Made by a program: the position numbers and the translations under genes. Below are positions 14,598 to 22,189 of a DNA stretch of 64,000 nucleotides, piece after piece. Each line of letters begins with the position of its first letter. The first letter of the stretch is position 1. The DNA comes from Bacteroidaceae bacterium (GTDB lineage Bacteria; Bacteroidota; Bacteroidia; Bacteroidales; Bacteroidaceae): NCBI GenBank assembly GCA_017617805.1, contig JAFZVN010000035.1, positions 1 through 64,000 of the forward strand, in the 5' to 3' direction. The notes under the pieces were generated by a model that did no database searches, was not told the DNA's origin, and was given only the letters and a program-made list of their open reading frames with translations.

Positions 14598-17501
14598 GTG
14601 GCCATCAAGAAAGAGAAAGCAGACCTAAAAGACTACATCAGCGTGAGGGGTTGCAGGGTGAACAACCTGAAGAACATCACTGTGCAAATCCCTCACGACC
14701 AGTTTGTAGTCATCACAGGTGTCAGTGGCAGCGGAAAGTCATCGTTGGCCTTCGACACACTCTATGCTGAGGGGCAAAGGCGATATGTGGAAAGCTTATC
14801 GACCTATGCCCGTCAGTTCTTGGGTCGCATGGCCAAACCCGACTGCGATTTCATCGAAGGCATCTCACCTGCCATCGCCATCGAGCAGAAGGTGAGCAGC
14901 CGCAATCCACGTTCTACAGTAGGTACAAGCACAGAAATCTACGATTATCTCCGCATGCTCTATGCACGTATCGGACGTACCTATTCGCCTGTGAGCGGAC
15001 AGGAAGTAAAGAAACACACGACGGATGACATCATCCAATGTATGCTTGCTCACGAAGAGGGCACCAAGCTGATGGTGATGACACCTTTGGTGGTGAGGAA
15101 CGGACGACCCCTGGAGGAACAACTGGACATCTGCTACAAGACAGGATTCCAGCGTGTGGAAGTAGATGGTGAAGTGACGAAGATCACAGACCTGTTGGCA
15201 ACATCAACCCCTTCCTCTCCCAACGTCATCCACCTGATCATCGACCGCATGAAAGTGGCCAACGAGAAAGCCACCATCAACAGGCTTGTGGATTCAGCCC
15301 AGACAGCCCTTTACGAAGGTGATGGAAGATGTATTCTGCAGTTTGAGAATGGTGAAAAACAGGTATTCTCGTTGAAATTTGAGGCTGATGGCATCGAGTT
15401 TGAGGAACCCACCGACCAGATGTTCTCGTTCAACTCGCCTGTAGGAGCCTGTCCTGAATGTGAAGGGTATGGCAAGATTATCGGTATTGATGAGAGTTTG
15501 GTCATCCCCGACCCAGACTTGTCTGTGTATGATGGTGCTGTGGCTTGCTGGAAAGGCGACAAGATGTCGGAATGGAAGAAGGAATTTGTACGCAGGGCTG
15601 AGAACTACGAGCATTTCCCTGTGTTCACCCCTTACAGCCAACTCACCCAACGACAGAAGGAGGTGTTGTGGCATGGGGTGTATGAAGAGAATGAATGGGG
15701 CAACCACTCCATCTGCATCGATGAGTTTTTCCGCATGCTGAGGGAGAATCAATATAAGATTCAATATCGGGTGATGCTGGCTCGTTATCGAGGTAAGACT
15801 GTATGTCCTACTTGCCATGGAAGGCGATTGAAGAAGGAGGCTGAGTATGTGAAGATTGGTGGCAAGAGCATCACAGACTTGTGCGAACTGTCCATTTCCG
15901 ATTTGAACGAGTTTTTCCGTACCCTGAAAGTGACCCCACAAGAGACCAACATCGCAAAACGGTTGTTGGTCGAAATCAAGAGCCGTTTGCAGTTCTTGGT
16001 CGATGTGGGATTGAGTTATTTGACCCTCTCCCGATTGAGCAATTCGTTGTCAGGAGGAGAAAGCCAACGCATCAATCTCGCTACCAGTTTGGGGTCTTCT
16101 TTGGTAGGCAGCCTATATATCCTCGATGAACCCAGCATCGGTTTGCACTCCAGAGACACCCAACGCCTCATCCATGTGTTGCGACAGTTGCAGCAGTTGG
16201 GCAATACGGTGGTGGTGGTGGAACATGATGAGGAAATCATGCGAGCAGCAGATTACATCATCGACATCGGTCCTGATGCAGGACGATTGGGAGGAGAAAT
16301 CATGTATGCGGGGAAAATCCCAAGCCCCCTCCTAACCATTCCCGAGCCAAGCTCGCCTACCCGTAGCCTTTCCCCCAAAGGGGAGGAATGCCATGCGGAT
16401 GGTTATCCTAATTCCCATACCATTGATTATCTCACGGGGAGGGAACAAATCGCTATTCCTCAGAGCAGAAGACCTTGGAACAACTACATCGTGGTGAAGA
16501 ATGCACGAGCCAACAACCTGAAAGGCATCGATGTAAAATTTCCCCTGAACGTGATGACCTGTGTGACAGGTGTGTCTGGCTCTGGCAAATCATCGTTGGT
16601 GAGGGACATCTTGTATCTGGCTTTGAAACGTCATCTGGGCGAGAGTGCCGAGAAGCCAGGACTCTTCTCAGGGTTGGAAGGTGACATCGACATGATTCAG
16701 CATGTGGATTTCGTCAATCAGAATCCCATCGGTACCTCCTCACGCTCCAATCCCGTCACCTATATCGGTGCATGGGATGAGATTCGCAAACTCTTGGCCA
16801 ATCAGCAGTTAGCCAAACAGATGGGTTACACCCCAGCCTATTTCTCCTTCAATGCCGAGGGAGGACGATGTGAAGAGTGTAAAGGAGAAGGAACAGTGAC
16901 GGTGGAGATGCAGTTCATGAATGACCTTGTGCTGGAATGTGAAGCCTGTCATGGAAAACGCTTCAAGAACGACATTCTTGAGGTGGCTTATCAAGGAGTG
17001 AATGCCTACGACATGCTGAACATGACCATCAATCAGGCGGTTGAGTTCTTCACCCAACATCGACAGACCAAGATTGTGGAGAAGATGAAGCCCCTGCAAG
17101 ATGTGGGATTGGGTTACATCAAACTGGGTCAACCCTCCTCCACCCTCTCTGGAGGTGAGAACCAGCGCATCAAACTGGCCTACTACCTGAGTCAGGAGAA
17201 GTCAACCCCCACCCTCTTCATTTTCGACGAGCCAACCACAGGTCTCCACTTCCACGATATCCACAAGTTGCTCGAAGCATTCAACGCCCTCATCGCTCGT
17301 GGACACACCATCATCATTATCGAACACAACATGGACATCATCAAATGTGCAGACCATATCATCGACTTGGGACCAGAAGGTGGACAGGCTGGTGGAAATG
17401 TGGTGGTGACGGGTACCCCTGAAGAGGTGGCAAAGTGCGCTTACAGTTACACAGGACAGTTTCTGCAAGACAAAATGCTGCAACAACAGGCACCCAAATA
17501 G
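14598..17501 (+). CDS. uvrA: UvrABC excinuclease subunit A with an in-frame repeat insertion
   Basis: A 967-residue damage-recognition ATPase of nucleotide excision repair. First ATP-binding half: P-loop GVSGSGKSSLAF (about 40-51), zinc-binding pairs CPECEGYGK and CPTCHGRR, signature LSGGESQR, Walker B LDEPSIGLHSRD. Second half: GVSGSGKSSLVRD (about 656), CEECKGEG with CEACHGKR (zinc finger), LSGGENQR and FDEPTTGLHFHD. All key motifs are intact. The start is GTG at 14598, only 9 bp after the xylanase stop, so it may depend on that transcript. Oddity: residues about 575-606 (16320-16415) are an insertion of intergenic repeat sequence, translated in frame at the junction of the two halves. A terminator follows at 17538. 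Confidence 0.95.
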   Translation: MAIKKEKADLKDYISVRGCRVNNLKNITVQIPHDQFVVITGVSGSGKSSLAFDTLYAEGQRRYVESLSTYARQFLGRMAKPDCDFIEGISPAIAIEQKVSSRNPRSTVGTSTEIYDYLRMLYARIGRTYSPVSGQEVKKHTTDDIIQCMLAHEEGTKLMVMTPLVVRNGRPLEEQLDICYKTGFQRVEVDGEVTKITDLLATSTPSSPNVIHLIIDRMKVANEKATINRLVDSAQTALYEGDGRCILQFENGEKQVFSLKFEADGIEFEEPTDQMFSFNSPVGACPECEGYGKIIGIDESLVIPDPDLSVYDGAVACWKGDKMSEWKKEFVRRAENYEHFPVFTPYSQLTQRQKEVLWHGVYEENEWGNHSICIDEFFRMLRENQYKIQYRVMLARYRGKTVCPTCHGRRLKKEAEYVKIGGKSITDLCELSISDLNEFFRTLKVTPQETNIAKRLLVEIKSRLQFLVDVGLSYLTLSRLSNSLSGGESQRINLATSLGSSLVGSLYILDEPSIGLHSRDTQRLIHVLRQLQQLGNTVVVVEHDEEIMRAADYIIDIGPDAGRLGGEIMYAGKIPSPLLTIPEPSSPTRSLSPKGEECHADGYPNSHTIDYLTGREQIAIPQSRRPWNNYIVVKNARANNLKGIDVKFPLNVMTCVTGVSGSGKSSLVRDILYLALKRHLGESAEKPGLFSGLEGDIDMIQHVDFVNQNPIGTSSRSNPVTYIGAWDEIRKLLANQQLAKQMGYTPAYFSFNAEGGRCEECKGEGTVTVEMQFMNDLVLECEACHGKRFKNDILEVAYQGVNAYDMLNMTINQAVEFFTQHRQTKIVEKMKPLQDVGLGYIKLGQPSSTLSGGENQRIKLAYYLSQEKSTPTLFIFDEPTTGLHFHDIHKLLEAFNALIARGHTIIIIEHNMDIIKCADHIIDLGPEGGQAGGNVVVTGTPEEVAKCAYSYTGQFLQDKMLQQQAPK
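16320..16415. repeat. Intergenic repeat element inserted in frame in uvrA
   Basis: Contains the palindromes CGAGC-caa-GCTCG (16343-16355) and CCTTTCCCCCAAAGG (16368-16382, preceded by GTAG), then GCCATGCGGATGG, a word shared with the intergenic repeats at 6683, 6999 and 10546. The low-complexity Pro/Ser-rich peptide it encodes (SPLLTIPEPSSPTRSLSPKG) is foreign to UvrA. Confidence 0.65.
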
Positions 17502-17537
17502 TCCATAAACCAAGACAAAATGTCGAATATATAAAAT

Positions 17538-17584
17538 ATGTGAAAGAAAAATGGCTTCATATTCTTTCACATTACTTTTTTTTT
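17538..17584 (+). terminator. Terminator of uvrA
   Basis: ATGTGAAAGAA (17538-17548) pairs with TTCTTTCACAT (17562-17572), followed by TAC and nine or more T. The T-run abuts the next promoter. Confidence 0.8.
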
Positions 17585-17585
17585 G

Positions 17586-17593
17586 TACCTTTG
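17586..17593 (+). promoter_or_regulatory. -7 element of the M64 peptidase gene
   Basis: TACCTTTG 30 bp before the start codon at 17624; no clear -33 box at 20 bp (TTCT instead). Confidence 0.6.
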
Positions 17594-17623
17594 CAACCAA
17601 AGTAACTGATTACCAACCTCGAC

Positions 17624-19072
17624 ATGAAGAAATACCTACACGTCTTGCTAACTATCATCATAGGTTCGTCGCTTTTCCACACGAACCTTCATGCACAATC
17701 CTTCGACCAATACTTCGAGGATGCCACACTCCGATTGGATTATATCTTTGCTGGCAACGTGAACACCCAGCATATCTACCTGCAAGAACTCAAGAAGCAG
17801 GACAGATGGGCTGGACGCAAAAGCCGTCTGGCAGAGAAGTTCCTCAACGGAAACGGACAACTCACCGTCCGAGACCATGCGACCCAACAGGTCATCTATG
17901 TGTGGACATTCTCCACCCTCTTCCAGGAGTGGCTGCAATACGACGAGGCCAAGCATGTGGACAAGGCGTTCGAGACTTCCTATAATATCCCCTTTCCCAA
18001 ACAACCTGTCGATGTGACCATCACGCTGACCAACAACCATCATGCCGTGGTGACAGAGATGACCCACACCGTTGATCCCAAAGATATTCTCATTCGCAAG
18101 ATTGGTGACAACGGCATCCCATTCTACTATGTATGGAAAGGACAAGGCAATGCAGTCCAAGACACGAAGCCTGTCAGGAACGAGCCTCGCAATGGAAAGG
18201 GACGTGACTACACTGCCTCCGACTATGATCCATTCGAAGGTGTGAACATCACAGACTGCATCGACCTCGCCATCGTGGCCGAAGGTTATACGCCTGCACA
18301 GATGGGCAAATTTTACCACGACTGCGAAAGAGCTGTGGATGCCCTGTTTGCATGGGAGCCCTTCAAATCGTTGAAATCCCGTTTCAATGTGGTGGCTGTG
18401 GCAGCGCCATCCCAAGAGGCTGGTCCTACCGTTCCTCATCAAGGCGTATGGCATACCACGCCTGCTGGCAGCCATTACGACACCTTCTATACGGATCGCT
18501 ACCTCATGTCGCAAGACATGCACAAGATCTACGACCTTCTGTCAGGGGTTCCTTTCGAGCACATCATGGTGCTGGTCAACTCCGACACATACGGAGGTGG
18601 TGGCATCTACAACCAGGTGACCTTCTCCACCAGCGACCATCCCACATTCAAGGAAGTCTTCGTGCATGAGTTTGGTCACAGTTATGGAGGATTGGGTGAT
18701 GAATATGCGTACGATGATATGGACTCTGAATGGTATCCAGCCGACACAGAACCTTGGGAACCCAACATCACGACTTTGAAGGACTTCGATTCGAAATGGG
18801 CTGACCTCATGCCTAAGAAGCAACCCATCCCCACCCCACTCGACCCCAAGGTACCTGACTTCAAGAAGATTGACAAGAACGATGCCAAGGCGATGGAGGC
18901 GCTCAACAAATGCACCCAAGTGGTGGGTGTCTTCGAAGGAGCTGGTTACCAAAGCAAGGGCTGCTATCGTCCAGCACAGGAGTGTCGCATGAAAATCAAC
19001 GAAGTGCAGGACTTCTGCCCTGTCTGCACCCGTGCCATCATCCGCATCACCGATTTCTATACAGCCAAATAA
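17624..19072 (+). CDS. Secreted M64-family metallopeptidase
   Basis: A 482-residue zinc protease of the M64 (IgA peptidase type) family. Signal peptide ending HTNLHAQS. Residues about 20-130 form an N-terminal beta domain (M64 N-terminal type). The catalytic domain contains DLAIVAEGYTPAQMGKF near residue 213, GGGIYNQVTF near 326, and the zinc site HEFGHSYGGLGDEY (His348, Glu349, His352, third ligand Asp359 or Glu360). M64 enzymes were described from gut bacteria as IgA-cleaving; whether this one cuts IgA is unknown. The C-terminal Cys pairs (CYRPAQECRM, CPVCTR) probably form disulfides. It is followed after 21 bp by the glycosidase gene, so the two are probably co-transcribed. Confidence 0.88.
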   Translation: MKKYLHVLLTIIIGSSLFHTNLHAQSFDQYFEDATLRLDYIFAGNVNTQHIYLQELKKQDRWAGRKSRLAEKFLNGNGQLTVRDHATQQVIYVWTFSTLFQEWLQYDEAKHVDKAFETSYNIPFPKQPVDVTITLTNNHHAVVTEMTHTVDPKDILIRKIGDNGIPFYYVWKGQGNAVQDTKPVRNEPRNGKGRDYTASDYDPFEGVNITDCIDLAIVAEGYTPAQMGKFYHDCERAVDALFAWEPFKSLKSRFNVVAVAAPSQEAGPTVPHQGVWHTTPAGSHYDTFYTDRYLMSQDMHKIYDLLSGVPFEHIMVLVNSDTYGGGGIYNQVTFSTSDHPTFKEVFVHEFGHSYGGLGDEYAYDDMDSEWYPADTEPWEPNITTLKDFDSKWADLMPKKQPIPTPLDPKVPDFKKIDKNDAKAMEALNKCTQVVGVFEGAGYQSKGCYRPAQECRMKINEVQDFCPVCTRAIIRITDFYTAK

Positions 19073-19093
19073 TCATCAAAAACCTATATACTT

Positions 19094-21955
19094 ATGAAAC
19101 TAAGAACACTAACGCTAACTATGCTTTTGGCTTGGGGGCTTATGGCCTTTGCAGCCAACACCAAGACAACGGTGAAACAGGTGACTGAGGCCGTGCAACT
19201 CACCACCGATGTTGACTACATCATCTCCGACGCCACACCCTTCACCACCGCTGGAAGTGTCGATATCCAGAACACGGAACATGCCGTGCTCATCATCGCC
19301 GCTGTCAAACCCAGCCAAGTGATCAAGAACTGGATGAGCCACATCTACATCAACGGCGTGCAAGCCGTGGACGGTTCCAACTGCCAAGTAAAGATGTACA
19401 ATCGTGGTGCCATCATCTTCCCCTACGACAAAAGCATCCAGCCACTCACCTGCTACACAGAACAAAACTTTGGCGGTGAGTCATGCAGCAACTACAGCGA
19501 AGGCAGCAGTGGCGGATACATGAAGAACCTCTCCGACAAACTGCTGAACAACCAGATCCGTTCCTTCAAACTCAAACGTGGCTATATGGTCACCTTTGCT
19601 GTCGGCACAGGAGGTTGGGGCTACAGCCGTTGTTTCATTGCCGACCAGGCAGACCTAGAAGTGAAGACGTTGCCCAACATCCTCGACCACCGCATCTCCT
19701 CCTACAGAATCTTCAAATGGCACAATGCCCACAAAGCTGGACTGGCCAGTGACGGACGTGCGGAGGCCAATCAGGCACTCAACACCTCATGGTGCTATGA
19801 CTGGGGACAGGGCAACGAATCCAACCTGCCCGACACGGAATGGGTGCCCAACCACATCTATGAGGACTGGCCTTCGTCAGCCACTTGTGGTGGTGTGAAT
19901 GGTTCCTGCCACATGAAGACCAACAACGAGCCAGGCAACTCATCCGATGACCACCCACAGGATGTGGAAACTGTGCTCGACAACTGGGAGAACCTCATGC
20001 GCACAGGCATGCGTCTTTGTTCTGAGTCCTCCCACGACGGTTCGATGAATCACCTCAAAGCCTTCATCGACTCCATCGATGCACGTGGTTGGCGATGTGA
20101 CATCCTCGACCTCCACTGCTATTGGGCTTCTGGCACCTTCAACAGCCTCACGTGGTACAGCGACAACTATGGCAAAGGACGTCCCATCTGGATTTCCGAG
20201 TGGATTTGGGGAGCTTCATGGAATCGCAATGGCGCATTTGGCGATGGTGTGACAGATGCACAGATCCTATCTGAGACCAAGAACCTCCTCAACATTCTCA
20301 ACACCAACAGCCGTGTGGAGCGTTATGCCTACTGGAACAGTGAGAGCAAGGCACATATCTACGAAAACGGAGCACTCACCACTTTGGGCAAGTACTATGC
20401 TACAATGGATGACGGTCTGGGTTATAACGCAGCTAACGAATACATCCCCAAAGAAACTCGCTTGGCATCACCTTCTGACCTGACCTGCACCTATACACGC
20501 ACCAAGGGCACGGTGGCACTCTCTTGGAATGACCCCAACGGTGACCTGATGGAAACCATCACCATCCAGTGCAAACTTCCTGGCGAAACACTCTACAGCA
20601 ATGTCGCCACAGTTACTCCTAAAGACAAGAATTCCAAGGGAGGTGTGTCCTACAGCTATACGGACAACATCTCCGACCCAGGCGTGTACACCTATCGCAT
20701 CAAATGCGTATCCTACAACAACAAAGCTTTCTACACTGATGAGGCAACTGTCAATGTGGATCCTGCCCAAGGAACGAAGGATGTACAGTTTGGTAAACTG
20801 ACCGTCAACAATGCCGATGAGAACAAAGTGTATTATTCCACACCTTTCGAGGAATCCACTCCATTTGTCTTCATCGGAGCAATGACCAACAAGAACGCCA
20901 AGTTCTATGCTGGCAACATCACCAAGAGCAACAGCAAGACTAACTTCACCTATCAGCCACTGCCCTGGAAAGACAATACAGGCACACTGTCCAGCAACGA
21001 AGAAATTCCATTCTTTGCCCTGCAAGGCAATTATGACAGTGAAACAGCCACCTATAGCCCTCGTCATTACCAATTCAATGAACTCGACTGTGAGGTGGGA
21101 CTCGTTTCCTCCAACAAAGCCACAGGTACAGACACATGGACAGATGTGACTGAGGTGACGTTCCAACAGCCATTCCCTGCAGGAGTGACCCCCATTGTCC
21201 TGACAGAAATCCGCAATCCGAATTACAACAAAACCACCTCGCTCAATGTGAGAGTGTTTGACGTGACCAACACGGGCTTCAAATTCATTATCTATTCCGA
21301 AGCATCCACTGCACAAAAGGTGGCCATCTCCCAGTATGTCTGCTATCTCGCCATCACCCCAGGTATTGGCACCCTCGATGCAGACAACGAGCTCATCATC
21401 GCCGCTGGACATGGCGAAGACAACATGGTAGGTGGTAGTTCCACACGCGAGAACGCTTTCTATGTACAGAAAGGTGAAGAGAAGGAAACCTTGAAACTCC
21501 ACCAGCCTACGATTCTCGTGGCCATGCAGACCAACAACTATCCAGCAGCTTCCATGCTCCGTCGCACGGATGTCACCCTGAAAGATGATGAAGGCACAAC
21601 GTGGACCACTGGTGTGAAAATCAAACGTATCCTCGACCACGACTTGACCGTTGGTGGCTCAACCATCAAGACAACCACCCTCGACGAAGCTTATCAAGAC
21701 AAAATCGGATGGATTGCCATTGCCAAGTACAAGGAAGGTGGTTCTGCTCCCTCTGCCATCAGCACCATCACTGCAAAGTCCCAAAAGGGAACGCTTTCAC
21801 CACGCATCCTTAACGGACGCATCCACGTCGATGGCGCCACCCAGATTGAGGTTTATAGCCCGACAGGTGCTCGTGTGAACGCTAATTCCGTGTTGACACC
21901 TGGCATCTATGTAGTAAAGGCCCATGGACAATCGGCTAAGATACTCGTGAAGTAA
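19094..21955 (+). CDS. Secreted GH128-like (Asl1-type) glycosidase
   Basis: A 953-residue secreted enzyme. Signal peptide MKLRTLTLTMLLAWGLMAFA. The central domain (about residues 200-450) has the two acidic residues typical of the Asl1-like/GH128 fold: NNEPG (Glu279) and WISEWIWG (Glu369), with LDLHCYW between them. GH128 enzymes act mainly on beta-1,3-glucan; the substrate here is an inference. A FN3-like domain follows (about 455-555), then a large unassigned C-terminal domain, and finally a sorting-like tail (IEVYSPTGARVNANSVLTPG, about 920-940, ending KILVK) as in type IX-secreted proteins. The N-terminal 190 residues are a non-catalytic beta-rich domain. Co-located with the M64 gene. Confidence 0.75.
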   Translation: MKLRTLTLTMLLAWGLMAFAANTKTTVKQVTEAVQLTTDVDYIISDATPFTTAGSVDIQNTEHAVLIIAAVKPSQVIKNWMSHIYINGVQAVDGSNCQVKMYNRGAIIFPYDKSIQPLTCYTEQNFGGESCSNYSEGSSGGYMKNLSDKLLNNQIRSFKLKRGYMVTFAVGTGGWGYSRCFIADQADLEVKTLPNILDHRISSYRIFKWHNAHKAGLASDGRAEANQALNTSWCYDWGQGNESNLPDTEWVPNHIYEDWPSSATCGGVNGSCHMKTNNEPGNSSDDHPQDVETVLDNWENLMRTGMRLCSESSHDGSMNHLKAFIDSIDARGWRCDILDLHCYWASGTFNSLTWYSDNYGKGRPIWISEWIWGASWNRNGAFGDGVTDAQILSETKNLLNILNTNSRVERYAYWNSESKAHIYENGALTTLGKYYATMDDGLGYNAANEYIPKETRLASPSDLTCTYTRTKGTVALSWNDPNGDLMETITIQCKLPGETLYSNVATVTPKDKNSKGGVSYSYTDNISDPGVYTYRIKCVSYNNKAFYTDEATVNVDPAQGTKDVQFGKLTVNNADENKVYYSTPFEESTPFVFIGAMTNKNAKFYAGNITKSNSKTNFTYQPLPWKDNTGTLSSNEEIPFFALQGNYDSETATYSPRHYQFNELDCEVGLVSSNKATGTDTWTDVTEVTFQQPFPAGVTPIVLTEIRNPNYNKTTSLNVRVFDVTNTGFKFIIYSEASTAQKVAISQYVCYLAITPGIGTLDADNELIIAAGHGEDNMVGGSSTRENAFYVQKGEEKETLKLHQPTILVAMQTNNYPAASMLRRTDVTLKDDEGTTWTTGVKIKRILDHDLTVGGSTIKTTTLDEAYQDKIGWIAIAKYKEGGSAPSAISTITAKSQKGTLSPRILNGRIHVDGATQIEVYSPTGARVNANSVLTPGIYVVKAHGQSAKILVK

Positions 21956-21971
21956 AAGATATTTTAACGGT

Positions 21972-22016
21972 GCGGCAGTTAAAGAAAGTTAAATCTATCA
22001 CTTTTCTTGCTGCCGA
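21972..22016. other. Hairpin in the 21956-22189 gap
   Basis: CGGCAG (21973-21978) and CTGCCG (22010-22015) form a 6-bp base extended by a bulged A/T-rich stem. It has no T-run, so it may be a weak terminator of the glycosidase gene. Confidence 0.4.
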
Positions 22017-22041
22017 CACCTATCCTTTTGTGAAGTTATAC

Positions 22042-22049
22042 TAAATTTG
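22042..22049 (+). promoter_or_regulatory. -7 element of the FAS1-SusCD operon
   Basis: TAAATTTG in the 234-bp gap; gives a leader of about 135 nt before the start codon at 22190. No -33 box at the right distance. No other obvious promoter lies between here and 40057. Confidence 0.45.
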
Positions 22050-22189
22050 CAACAACTTTATCTTAAGGTCAACTTATACCTGCGTTTCAGTACCCTACAC
22101 ATATATTTATATATATAGGAAAGACGAACCAGGTATATTCTCAAAATTGACAACATACTTTAATAAAACTAAACAATATCTAAACCTTT

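Noticed and set aside
16320..16415. Intein or split gene in uvrA
   Set aside because: Too short, lacks intein splicing residues, and the frame is continuous; a repeat insertion fits.
20468..21640. Minus-strand frame of 390 codons inside the GH128-like gene
   Set aside because: The plus-strand frame is full length with signal peptide and sorting domain; the minus frame shows only antisense composition.
21972..22016. Riboswitch upstream of the FAS1-SusCD operon
   Set aside because: Only one hairpin, upstream of the likely transcription start, with no recognisable aptamer.
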